The notes beneath the pieces are model-generated. The model was not told where the DNA came from, ran no database searches, and worked only from the letters and a program-made list of their open reading frames with translations. A stretch of DNA of 5,605 nt, from contig QIMA01000384.1 of the NCBI GenBank assembly GCA_003233535.1, forward strand, positions 1 through 5,605, in the 5' to 3' direction. This DNA is from Rhodanobacteraceae bacterium (GTDB taxonomy: Bacteria > Pseudomonadota > Gammaproteobacteria > Xanthomonadales > SZUA-5). The first letter of the stretch is position 1, and every line of letters starts with the position of its first letter. This document shows, in pieces, positions 1 through 5,605 of the stretch. The position numbers and the translations under genes were made by a program.

Positions 1-287
1 TAGATAACGGCATTTCCTCCAGTACGGTCTCCGGTGAAGTAATAGAAACGAGCGTTGAACGTCAGCTCACCCGCTGGCGTGAGGTCTCCAACAAAATCGC
101 CGATTGCATCAGCCTGCATGCCGCATTCTCCGGCGTAGCGAGCGACACTATCAGCTTGAGGGTCACCCGCGATCGGCGTGCCGTTCGTGGATGACCAAGC
201 GGTCAAAGCGCAGGCAGATGCCATTGGCGCGGCTAACAACAATGCCGCGCTGACCGCAGCTCCAAGCAACAACTTTTTACTATTCAT
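1..287 (-). CDS. Secreted protein of unknown function, N-terminal part (runs off left edge)
   Basis: The ATG at 287-285 opens a frame of 95 codons that reaches the left edge; the last two visible bases are TA, so the next codon is either Tyr or a stop. An AAGG Shine-Dalgarno-like element lies about 10 bases upstream of the ATG. The N-terminus is a clear Sec signal peptide: MNSKK, a hydrophobic core of Leu and Ala, then PMASA before Cys26. Cleavage after Ala25 is likely. The ASAC sequence is a poor lipobox because it lacks Leu at -3, so a soluble exported protein is more likely than a lipoprotein, but this is not settled. The mature part has Cys26 and Cys55, which could form a disulfide, and a Tyr/Phe-rich segment (ARFYYF, about residues 77-82) suggesting beta structure. 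I do not recognise the family. It is separated from the DUF455 gene by 304 bases and is probably its own transcription unit. Confidence 0.75.
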   Translation of the reverse strand, partial: MNSKKLLLGAAVSAALLLAAPMASACALTAWSSTNGTPIAGDPQADSVARYAGECGMQADAIGDFVGDLTPAGELTFNARFYYFTGDRTGGNAVI

Positions 288-591
288 TAGGTTATGACCT
301 TTTCGGTAATGTCTAACTAGTCTGCGCCCGAATCTGTTCCTACACACAGTCGCACAACCGCGCGCGGAAACTCGGTGAAATGTAACACAGTAGGTGGGGC
401 CTAGAAAGCCTGCAGGTTCGTGTTTTGCGGAACTTTCCCGCTTTTTTTGAATCTGGCTGGTGTGCTCGTCGATTGACGACGCGCATCTGAGCTCGTGGCG
501 CGAGCCGATCAAGCCTCGCGGGAGCCAGTTTGCCAGCTCGGCCAACGGGATTACTAGGCCAACTCGTTTTTGGCAGCTTTGCGCTGCACCC
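288..591. other. Intergenic region between the DUF455 gene and the secreted-protein gene
   Basis: No convincing gene is seen on either strand; the plus-strand open frame from 460 has no recognisable protein features. On the minus strand a small hairpin (arms GCAGC/GCTGC at 587-583 and 577-573) begins four bases after the DUF455 stop, but no U-tract follows it, so it is not a standard intrinsic terminator. A run of seven T at 442-448 (plus strand) follows only a weak four-base stem. The half next to 287 should hold the promoter of the secreted-protein gene. I cannot pick a good -10/-35 pair there, only a CRP-like palindrome at 374-389. Confidence 0.6.
374..389 (-). promoter_or_regulatory. Possible CRP/Clp-type binding site
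   Basis: Read on the minus strand the sequence is TGTGTTACATTTCACC. It matches 8 of the 10 defined bases of the CRP-family consensus TGTGA-N6-TCACA, with both half-site cores (TGTG and TCAC) intact and the right spacing. It lies about 90-100 bases upstream of the ATG at 287, a plausible activator position for that secreted-protein gene. A match of this quality can arise by chance, and no promoter elements were found to anchor it. Confidence 0.3.
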
Positions 592-1515
592 CTAAGCACG
601 ATAGCTCTCGCTGGTCGCCAGCTCAGTGAGCTTTCGCAATTCGGTTGCAGAGAAGCCTGCGAGGCGTCTAGCAACCTCGTTAAATGGCAAACGCAGCACG
701 CCGGGTGCCCTTTGCTGAAGCAGACCCAAAAACTCTTCGACTGGCTCTATCTCGACCTCGTCGCAGAGATAAGCGAACCAGTAGCTGCCCAGCGCGACGT
801 GCCGCACTTCTTCATTGACAATGATCTGCAGGCAATCTGCGCTGGCTTGGTCTTTGGCCGTGACTAGTCGCTCGATCATTGCTGGCGTTACATCCAACCC
901 GCGCGCCTCAAGCAGTCGCGGCACCAGTGCCATCCGTGCACGCGGGTGGTCGGCGGTCGATTGCGCGGTGCGCCAGAGTCCGTCGTGGGCGGGAAAGTCG
1001 CCGTAGCTGTAGCTGAGCTGCTGCAACCGCTCTTGGATCATTTCAAAGTGGCGGGCTTCGTCGGCGGCCACGCTCAACCAATCGGCGTAGTACTCGGTGG
1101 GCATCCCGCGGAAGCGTTGGACTGCATCGAGCGCCAGATTGATCGCGTTGAACTCGATATGCGCGACGGCGTGGAGCAGCGCGGCGCGGCCTAAGGGGCT
1201 GCCGAGTTTTCGCTGTTTAAGCATGCGCGGCGGCACCAGCTCGGGGCGTTCGGGTCGACCTGGGATCTGTGGTTCATTACCGATAGTACGTTCGTGATCG
1301 ACTTGCCAACGACTAACAAGCACCTGCTCAAGCAAAATCCGAAGCTGTTCGATCTTCTGCCCCGGTTCGGCGCACATCAGAACCGAAAGCGCGGCCTCGT
1401 GGATATCCGCTTCGCGCCCATTGGCAAGACCGCGCCCATTGGCGAGGCCAGCAACGAGCGTATCTGTGTACCCGCAGGCTGGCCTTAGCGCAGCAATGGC
1501 CGCGGCGTCATTCAA
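592..1515 (-). CDS. DUF455 family ferritin-like diiron protein
   Basis: This is a 307-residue protein that I recognise as DUF455 (ferritin-like superfamily, related in fold to MiaE-type tRNA hydroxylases). The family's substrate is not known to me. A diiron ligand set can be read from the sequence: Glu121 (AHIEFNAI), Glu153 and His156 (DEARH), Glu203 (LLEARGLD), and Glu236 and His239 (EEVRH), that is E, ExxH, E, ExxH on four helices. The family core seems to start near residue 39, and the [11 protein letters not shown] segment (about 87-97) is typical of it. The start chosen is a TTG at 1515-1513 that overlaps the purF stop (TTGA). The next in-frame ATG (residue 47, at 1377) would cut the first conserved helix. 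A nearby ATG at 1511 is in another frame. No Shine-Dalgarno is visible, so translational coupling to purF is likely. No signal peptide is seen, so it is probably cytoplasmic. An 18-bp tandem duplication lies in the N-terminal extension. Confidence 0.88.
   Translation of the reverse strand: MNDAAAIAALRPACGYTDTLVAGLANGRGLANGREADIHEAALSVLMCAEPGQKIEQLRILLEQVLVSRWQVDHERTIGNEPQIPGRPERPELVPPRMLKQRKLGSPLGRAALLHAVAHIEFNAINLALDAVQRFRGMPTEYYADWLSVAADEARHFEMIQERLQQLSYSYGDFPAHDGLWRTAQSTADHPRARMALVPRLLEARGLDVTPAMIERLVTAKDQASADCLQIIVNEEVRHVALGSYWFAYLCDEVEIEPVEEFLGLLQQRAPGVLRLPFNEVARRLAGFSATELRKLTELATSESYRA
1413..1448 (-). repeat. 18-bp tandem duplication inside the DUF455 gene
   Basis: Two adjacent 18-bp units (1413-1430 and 1431-1448) share CGCGCCCATTGGC in the first 13 bases and differ in the last five (aagac versus gaggc). 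Because the unit is a multiple of three the frame is kept, and the protein reads LANGRG then LANGRE at about residues 24-35. It falls in the poorly conserved N-terminal extension, ahead of the ferritin-like core, so it is unlikely to affect the diiron site. Confidence 0.85.
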
Positions 1516-2999
1516 GCGGCGTGCTTTTCGCGACGGCGGCTCTTGGCATCGTCGGAACGCAACAGCTCAAGCTGCTCCAGATAACCGCTGGCCAACCCGG
1601 TAACGTATTCGCCGGAGAAACAGGAGGTGTCGAACTGCTGCAGATCGCCATTGAGATCGCGGACCGCCGCTTCCAGATCTGCTAGATCCTGGTAGACGAG
1701 CCAGTCTGCGCCCAGCAGTTGTTCGATTTCGTCGCCGCTGCGGCCGTAGGCAACCAGTTCGCTGGCGATCGGCATATCAATGCCGTAAACGTTCGGAAAA
1801 CGCACCGGTGGAGCGGCGGAGGCGAAGTAGACTTTGCGCGCACCGGCATCCCTGGCCATCTGAATGATTTGCTTGGAGGTCGTGCCGCGGACGATGGAAT
1901 CATCTACTAGCAACACGACTTTGTCTTCGAATTCCATATTGATAGCGTTGAGCTTGCGCCGCACCGACTTCGCCCGTTCGGACTGACCGGGCATGATGAA
2001 GGTGCGCCCGATGTAGCGATTCTTGACGAAACCCTCGCGGTACTCAACGCCGAGGGCTCGAGCCATGGGCAGGGCTGCGGTGCGCGAGGTATCGGGGATC
2101 GGGATGACCACGTCGATGTCGTGATCTGGGCGCAGGGCAAGGATTTTGGCGGCCAACCGCTCGCCCATATTCAGACGCGCCTGATACACCGAAACCTGCT
2201 CGATAAGCGAATCCGGTCTGGCTAGGTAGACGAATTCGAAGATGCAGGGCGAACGCGTCTTCGGCGACGCACACTGTTGGCGGTGCATGGTGCCGTGCTT
2301 GGTCAACACCACTGCTTCGCCGGGAGCAACATCGCCAAGTCGCTCGAAGCCCAACACGTCCAAAGCAACGCTCTCGGACGCCACCGCATATTCCTCGCCC
2401 TGCTCACTGCGGCGCACACCAAGGACCAGCGGGCGAATACCGTGAGGATCGCGGAAGGCGACCAAGCCGACACCGAGCACCAGCGCAACGACGGCGTATC
2501 CGCCCTGGCAGCGCTGATGTACGCCGGCGACTGCCTGGAACAAGTGCTCGGGCTGCAGACGCAAACGCTCTTGCTCCTGTAGCTCATGCGCGAACAAGTT
2601 GAGCAGCACCTCGGAATCGGAGCTCGTGTTGATGTGTCGACGGTCCTGCAAGAAGCACTCGCGCTTGAGTTCTGGCGCATTGATCAAGTTGCCGTTGTGC
2701 GCCAAGGCGATACCGAACGGTGAGTTGACGTAGAACGGCTGCGCTTCGGCAGCTCCGTCGGACCCTGCGGTGGGGTAACGGCAGTGGCCGATGCCCAGGG
2801 TCCCGGTCAGTTGCGACATATGCGGCACGTCGAAGACGTCTCGGACCAAGCCGTTGCCCTTGTGCAGGCACAGCTTGAGGTTATCTTCGGTGGCAATGCC
2901 TGCCGCATCTTGTCCCCGATGCTGGAGCACGGTCAGACCGTCATAAAGCGCTCCGGAAACCTCGGCTGCGCGACCCACAATCCCAATAATTCCACACAT
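1512..2999 (-). CDS. purF: Amidophosphoribosyltransferase (glutamine PRPP amidotransferase)
   Basis: PurF catalyses the committed step of de novo purine synthesis in the cytoplasm: PRPP plus glutamine gives 5-phosphoribosylamine. The 495-residue protein is close in length and sequence to E. coli PurF. The ATG at 2999 is chosen because it gives MCGIIGIVG, where Cys2 becomes the N-terminal catalytic nucleophile of the class II (Ntn) glutaminase domain after Met removal. There is no propeptide as in the Bacillus type. The glutaminase half carries HCRYPT (72-77, glutamine-binding Arg74), HNGN (101-104, oxyanion hole) and SSDSE (126-130). The phosphoribosyltransferase half carries PIPDTS (300-305), KNRYIGRTF (326-334), the PRPP loop [15 protein letters not shown] (361-375) and [11 protein letters not shown] (400-410). 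It starts four bases after the cvpA stop and its TGA overlaps the DUF455 TTG, so the three are almost certainly cotranscribed. No strong Shine-Dalgarno is visible. No PurR-like operator was identified. Confidence 0.98.
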   Translation of the reverse strand: MCGIIGIVGRAAEVSGALYDGLTVLQHRGQDAAGIATEDNLKLCLHKGNGLVRDVFDVPHMSQLTGTLGIGHCRYPTAGSDGAAEAQPFYVNSPFGIALAHNGNLINAPELKRECFLQDRRHINTSSDSEVLLNLFAHELQEQERLRLQPEHLFQAVAGVHQRCQGGYAVVALVLGVGLVAFRDPHGIRPLVLGVRRSEQGEEYAVASESVALDVLGFERLGDVAPGEAVVLTKHGTMHRQQCASPKTRSPCIFEFVYLARPDSLIEQVSVYQARLNMGERLAAKILALRPDHDIDVVIPIPDTSRTAALPMARALGVEYREGFVKNRYIGRTFIMPGQSERAKSVRRKLNAINMEFEDKVVLLVDDSIVRGTTSKQIIQMARDAGARKVYFASAAPPVRFPNVYGIDMPIASELVAYGRSGDEIEQLLGADWLVYQDLADLEAAVRDLNGDLQQFDTSCFSGEYVTGLASGYLEQLELLRSDDAKSRRREKHAA

Positions 3000-3003
3000 C
3001 GGA

Positions 3004-3552
3004 CTAGACCGTTGGCTGTTCGGTGGCGGGCTCTGATTCGGCCGGCAGCACCGCGGGGTCGGTGATCTCACGCACCGACTGCGGCAAGAAGAGCGAGAGA
3101 CTTTCAGCAGACTGTTCGATCGTGGGCATCAGCTGCGAGGCCTGCCACCAAGGGCTTTGGTTGAGACGTGCCAGCTGGCCCAGCCAGACCAGCGCAATGA
3201 TCACCACCAGGCCACGGGCGACACCGAAAATGACCCCGAGCAAACGATCGGTGCCGGACAAACCGGTGTGCTTGATCAACATGCGAATCAAATAAAGCCC
3301 GATGGCGCCAAGCAAAGACGTCACGATGTAGATCAACACGGCGGCTACAGCCAAGCGCAGGGGCGGCACCTCGATTCCGGTGAGCATGGCTTCGGCTAGC
3401 GGCTGGGCGAAGTAGAAGGACATCAACGCCGCACAGACTGCGATGGCCAGGCTAAACACCTCCACCACCAGACCGCGCATCAGGCTGACCAAGGCCGATA
3501 CGCCGACTACGGCCATCACCATCCAATCGACCCAATTGAATCCGCCATCCAT
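3004..3552 (-). CDS. cvpA: CvpA family inner-membrane protein
   Basis: This is a 182-residue polytopic membrane protein of the CvpA family. The family is named for its requirement in colicin V production in E. coli and is linked in later work to envelope and bile-salt tolerance; its molecular activity is unclear. Hydrophobic segments lie at about residues 8-24, 27-48, 66-90 and 103-126, giving roughly four membrane helices and a charged, Pro/Glu-rich C-terminal tail. Family-typical motifs are [10 protein letters not shown] (26-35) and [16 protein letters not shown] (99-114). The ATG at 3552 is preferred; a GTG directly before it at 3555 would add one residue. The Shine-Dalgarno is weak. The gene sits 75 bases after the dedD-like gene and four bases before purF, the standard cvpA-purF pairing in gammaproteobacteria, which supports the identification. 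Confidence 0.95.
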   Translation of the reverse strand: MDGGFNWVDWMVMAVVGVSALVSLMRGLVVEVFSLAIAVCAALMSFYFAQPLAEAMLTGIEVPPLRLAVAAVLIYIVTSLLGAIGLYLIRMLIKHTGLSGTDRLLGVIFGVARGLVVIIALVWLGQLARLNQSPWWQASQLMPTIEQSAESLSLFLPQSVREITDPAVLPAESEPATEQPTV

Positions 3553-3627
3553 CACGACTATGCGAGGCTCTGTGTGTGCGTTTGTGAAGCGCTTGATCGA
3601 TTCACTGTGCCCGGCAGGCCTTGGGGC

Positions 3628-4518
3628 CTACGGGTAGCTAACGACCAAGCCGTCCAACTTGCGCTTGCTCTTAATCTCAGCGAGCACGCGATTGGCTTCG
3701 GAACGGCGGGCTAGCGGTCCTACGCGGACGCGATAGAGCACTTTGCCGCTGGAAGGCAAACGCTCAACATAGCCCTCGAAACCGGCCGCTTTGAGTTCAC
3801 CAGCCAGCTTGTCGGCGGTGGCTTGCGTGCTGAACACGCCAACCTGTACCGCCCAACCGGAAGCGACCGGGTTGCTGACTCGGGACGCGGTCTGCGTGGG
3901 CAGATCCAATTCCACAACCTGCGCGGAGACTTCGGGCAAGGCCTTTCTGGCCTGCAGACGAACCTTCTCCGCCGCGGTGCGATCGGCCATAGCCTTACTG
4001 CGGACGCGCTGCAGCGTGCGGCTGCCGGACGTGACTGGCTCGACCGCCGAGCCGATGCCGGCAGCGTTCAAACGATTAACCAGGCGTTCGGCATTACTGC
4101 GATCGCCGAAACTACCGAAGCGAACCACATACCGGCCTCCGGGCTCATCGACCGCCGCAACGACAGGCGCAGCCGGCGCCGCGGCAGGCGGGCGGTCTGG
4201 TTTGGGCGCCGGAGTTGGAGTCGGCGGCGGGACGACCGGAACCAAGCCCACTGCCGACGGTGATGGTGACTGTGTAGGAATGTCGGCCAGCGGTGCGGTG
4301 GGCTGCGATCGGTCAATCGTCGCCGGTGCGGTCGTTGGCGTTTGGTCTGGATCAACCGGCAAGCGCCGTGTTTCGTGCGGCCGCGGCGGTATATCCAGCG
4401 AGACTTCCTGCGCTTCGCCCTGGCTGGGTGGGCCGTCCAACAGCATCGGGACGAATACCACGGCCAGCAATATCAGCACAGCCGCTCCAATGAGGCGCTG
4501 GCGCAACGCTGCGTCCAT
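3628..4518 (-). CDS. dedD: DedD-like SPOR-domain cell-division protein with two SPOR repeats
   Basis: This 296-residue protein probably binds denuded septal peptidoglycan and contributes to cell constriction, as known for DedD and other SPOR proteins. Its parts in order are a short cytoplasmic N-terminus, one membrane helix (about 9-27), a long Pro/Ala/Thr-rich periplasmic linker (about 44-125), a first SPOR domain (about 129-203, starting YVVRFGSFGDRSNAERL) and a second SPOR domain (about 221-296, starting WAVQVGVFSTQATADKL). The second is canonical, including RVRVGPLA (263-270). The first has RVRSKAMA at the equivalent place and looks degenerate. E. coli DedD has one SPOR domain, so the tandem pair is a departure. 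The ATG at 4518 is supported by a strong AGGAGA Shine-Dalgarno at 4528-4523. It is the first gene of the cluster with cvpA and purF, matching the usual dedD-cvpA-purF order. The symbol rests on architecture and synteny. Confidence 0.9.
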   Translation of the reverse strand: MDAALRQRLIGAAVLILLAVVFVPMLLDGPPSQGEAQEVSLDIPPRPHETRRLPVDPDQTPTTAPATIDRSQPTAPLADIPTQSPSPSAVGLVPVVPPPTPTPAPKPDRPPAAAPAAPVVAAVDEPGGRYVVRFGSFGDRSNAERLVNRLNAAGIGSAVEPVTSGSRTLQRVRSKAMADRTAAEKVRLQARKALPEVSAQVVELDLPTQTASRVSNPVASGWAVQVGVFSTQATADKLAGELKAAGFEGYVERLPSSGKVLYRVRVGPLARRSEANRVLAEIKSKRKLDGLVVSYP

Positions 4519-4522
4519 GGGT

Positions 4523-4551
4523 TCTCCTGCCTAGTCAATGGCGCGATTATA
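4523..4551 (-). promoter_or_regulatory. Candidate promoter -10 box and ribosome binding site for the dedD-cvpA-purF cluster
   Basis: On the minus strand a perfect TATAAT lies at 4551-4546, and AGGAGA at 4528-4523 is four bases from the ATG at 4518. Transcription would start near 4539-4540, giving a leader of about 20 bases. No good -35 hexamer is visible 16-18 bases upstream (GTCAAG is the 17-bp-spaced hexamer), so the promoter may be weak or activator-dependent. The ribosome binding site is much more certain than the promoter. Confidence 0.55.
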
Positions 4552-4607
4552 GGGGGCCTGGGCCAAAGCTTGACCCTATGCGTTCATATTTCGGTGTCTT
4601 TAGCCTC

Positions 4608-4718
4608 GATACGGCGTTGCTCGTCGCAGCCATAGCGGTGCTACGCCGGGTACTCGCGCCTAGTCTCCCATCGGAAACGCTCGGATGAAGCGCCTGATAC
4701 GGCATGCTCGGCGCAGGC
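4608..4718. repeat. Imperfect direct repeat pair
   Basis: Two segments, about 4608-4630 and 4696-4718, share in order GATACGGC, then TGCTCG, then CGCAG, with a one-base length difference and a few substitutions. They are spaced about 88 bases apart and lie in the same orientation. Both sit within or beside GC-rich dyads. They could be diverged copies of a small palindromic repeat family, but two copies in one window cannot show that. Confidence 0.45.
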
Positions 4719-4728
4719 TGCGCCGTAT
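4697..4728. repeat. GC-rich dyad with two alternative hairpins
   Basis: ATACGGC (4697-4703) can pair with GCCGTAT (4722-4728). Alternatively, the inner arms GGCGCA (4710-4715) and TGCGCC (4719-4724) form a tight stem with a three-base loop. The two structures share bases 4722-4724 and so exclude each other in part. No U-tract follows on either strand. It may be a REP-like element or part of a transcript-end structure for the gene ending at 4850. Confidence 0.45.
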
Positions 4729-4733
4729 AGTTC

Positions 4734-4757
4734 AAGTGCCTGTAAAAACAGGCACTT
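4734..4757. repeat. Perfect 10-bp inverted repeat with AAAA loop
   Basis: AAGTGCCTGT (4734-4743) and ACAGGCACTT (4748-4757) are exact reverse complements separated by four A (TTTT on the minus strand). The hairpin lies 92 bases after the stop of the peroxidase-like gene, so it may shape or end that transcript. However, no run of U follows the stem on the minus strand, and only TTT spans its end on the plus strand. It is therefore not a typical rho-independent terminator. A REP- or MITE-like palindrome is another possibility. Confidence 0.6.
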
Positions 4758-4849
4758 TAGCAAATAGTCAGGACTCAACGGACACGCAGACGGGACCCTC
4801 GCAGCCTCAGGCTCTCCCAACCGTTGCGTTCCAAGCGAAGGTTTCCCCG

Positions 4850-5605
4850 CTACTCGAAACCACTGACGAAAATCACCTCGCCGGCATTGCCAGGAACACT
4901 GGCCGGATCTGCTGGATCGCTGCCAGCGTCCAACTCATCACGATCCAGGAAGGTGTCCTGATCGCGATCGATCCCGATGCGGTGTTGGCTTCCGGCAGGA
5001 ACAGCCATGAACGTCACCTGCGCACCCGTATCTGCTGCCATCCTCAGTTGATCAAGGGTCACGGTCTGGGCCTGACGATCAGTCTGAAATGTGCCACTTC
5101 CGGTGTACTCATATCCGCGCGATAGTGCACCCTGCCGCCCTTTCGCCACGAGACCGATCGCACCCGCATCAGCCATGGCCTCTAGTTGATTTAAGAAGTT
5201 AATGGTCGCGGAATCATCGCGATTGCTCGCGTCCACGGTAATTTGAGCACCGACCGCTGCGTGCGCGTCCTGAGACTCCGTACCAAGATTCGGGGGCGCG
5301 AAGCCCGAACCGGCAAAGGACAACAGGAAGGCGACGAGGTCCGCCACGTTCTGGTCGGACGACAAATTAAAGATCGGCTGCGATACAAAGCGCTCGAGGG
5401 AGTCGACGCTGCCATCATGCAGATATCCGAAGCCGGCGAGATTTGGCGACACTAGTGTGTTGAATCCAACCTTTCTCCGGAGCGTTCTGAGCTGGGGAAC
5501 CTTCATCTGAATTCCCGATACATTGGCGATCTCAAATATCCCATGCTGCTCCTCACCGTTGGGCCCCGGAGGAGCACCGGTCGTCTCGACGCCGACAGGC
5601 AGCCC
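4850..5605 (-). CDS. C-terminal part of an exported MauG/cytochrome-c-peroxidase-like protein (runs off right edge)
   Basis: The frame is open from the right edge to the TAG at 4852-4850, giving 251 visible residues; the ATG at 5506 is internal (Met34 of the visible part). The segment QMKVPQLRTLRRKVGF (33-48) followed by GYLHDGSVDSLERFVS (60-75) matches the C-terminal haem domain of the di-haem peroxidase/MauG family, where a KVPxLRN-like motif and an HDGS motif are usual. The CxxCH haem sites would lie upstream, outside the window, so haem binding cannot be confirmed. After this come an uncharacterised stretch (about 100-205) and a DRDQDTFLDRDE loop with acidic residues at EF-hand positions 1, 3, 5, 9 and 12 (213-224). 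The protein ends in VIFVSGFE. Export is inferred from the family and the tail. Peroxidase activity is not shown; large secreted proteins of this type are often annotated only by similarity. Confidence 0.8.
   Translation of the reverse strand, partial: GLPVGVETTGAPPGPNGEEQHGIFEIANVSGIQMKVPQLRTLRRKVGFNTLVSPNLAGFGYLHDGSVDSLERFVSQPIFNLSSDQNVADLVAFLLSFAGSGFAPPNLGTESQDAHAAVGAQITVDASNRDDSATINFLNQLEAMADAGAIGLVAKGRQGALSRGYEYTGSGTFQTDRQAQTVTLDQLRMAADTGAQVTFMAVPAGSQHRIGIDRDQDTFLDRDELDAGSDPADPASVPGNAGEVIFVSGFE

Larger units (their letters stand above)
4519..4849. other. Intergenic region with dyads, upstream of dedD
   Basis: This 331-bp stretch separates the peroxidase-like gene (stop at 4850) from dedD. 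I find no supportable gene in it. It holds a perfect hairpin at 4734-4757, GC-rich dyads at 4697-4728, an imperfect copy of part of that dyad at 4608-4630, and the candidate dedD promoter near 4546-4551. In many gammaproteobacteria folC sits directly upstream of dedD; no folC remnant can be seen here. Confidence 0.6.

Noticed and set aside
427..448. Plus-strand hairpin followed by seven T, as an intrinsic terminator
   Set aside because: The stem is only four base pairs with a seven-base loop, and no plus-strand gene is present to be terminated.
460..867. Plus-strand open frame of 135 codons across the end of the DUF455 gene
   Set aside because: About two thirds is antisense to the conserved DUF455 gene, and the remainder has no domain, signal or supported start.
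592..1515. Assignment of the diiron protein as MiaE (tRNA hydroxylase)
   Set aside because: The ferritin-like fold and ExxH motifs are shared, but the overall sequence, including the [11 protein letters not shown] segment, fits DUF455, whose activity is not established.
3000..3071. Longer PurF start at 3071 giving 24 extra residues
   Set aside because: The extension overlaps the end of cvpA, has no recognisable features, and would place the catalytic Cys away from the N-terminus. The ATG at 2999 gives the required Met-Cys start.
3791..4534. Plus-strand open frame of 247 codons opposite dedD
   Set aside because: It is low-complexity (Gly/Ala/Ser/Thr) and lies antisense to the well-supported SPOR protein; GC-rich DNA readily leaves such shadow frames open.
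4850..5506. Complete 218-residue protein starting at the ATG at 5506
   Set aside because: The frame stays open to the window edge and the ATG lies inside a haem-domain motif (QMKVPQLR), so it is an internal Met of a larger protein.
1..5605. CRISPR array, tRNA/rRNA genes, transposase genes or toxin-antitoxin pairs
   Set aside because: No regularly spaced repeats, no cloverleaf or rRNA-like sequence, and no recognisable transposase or toxin/antitoxin proteins were seen on either strand.

Overview
The window looks like chromosomal DNA from a GC-rich gammaproteobacterium. Three things suggest this: the gene order dedD-like SPOR gene, cvpA, purF; a PurF of the Escherichia coli type that begins directly with Met-Cys; and an exported protein ending in a short IFxxGFE-type tail, which I recall from secreted proteins of Xanthomonadales-like lineages. 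That last placement rests on memory and is tentative. All six protein genes lie on the minus strand, so transcription runs from high to low coordinates.

Right to left: (1) the window opens inside the C-terminal part of a large exported MauG/cytochrome-c-peroxidase-like protein (stop at 4850), which carries an EF-hand-like calcium loop and the GFE tail. (2) A 331-bp intergenic region (4519-4849) holds a perfect 10-bp hairpin, GC-rich dyads, an imperfect repeat pair and, next to the following gene, a TATAAT box with a strong Shine-Dalgarno. (3) A tightly packed cluster follows: a DedD-like cell-division protein with two SPOR domains (4518-3628), cvpA (3552-3004), purF (2999-1512) and a DUF455 ferritin-like diiron protein (1515-592). 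The cvpA-purF gap is 4 bp and purF overlaps the DUF455 gene by 4 bp. (4) A 304-bp intergenic region (288-591) contains a possible CRP/Clp-type site. (5) The window ends inside a small secreted protein gene that starts at 287.

The core cluster joins septal peptidoglycan binding (SPOR protein), a conserved membrane protein (CvpA), the committed step of purine synthesis (PurF) and a putative diiron enzyme of unknown role. The known dedD-cvpA-purF arrangement is preserved. What is less ordinary is the DUF455 gene translationally coupled to purF, the duplicated SPOR domain, and an unrelated exported redox-type gene sitting where folC is commonly found in related bacteria. I see no CRISPR array, rRNA, tRNA or transposase gene, and no clear evidence of a new defence or mobile system.
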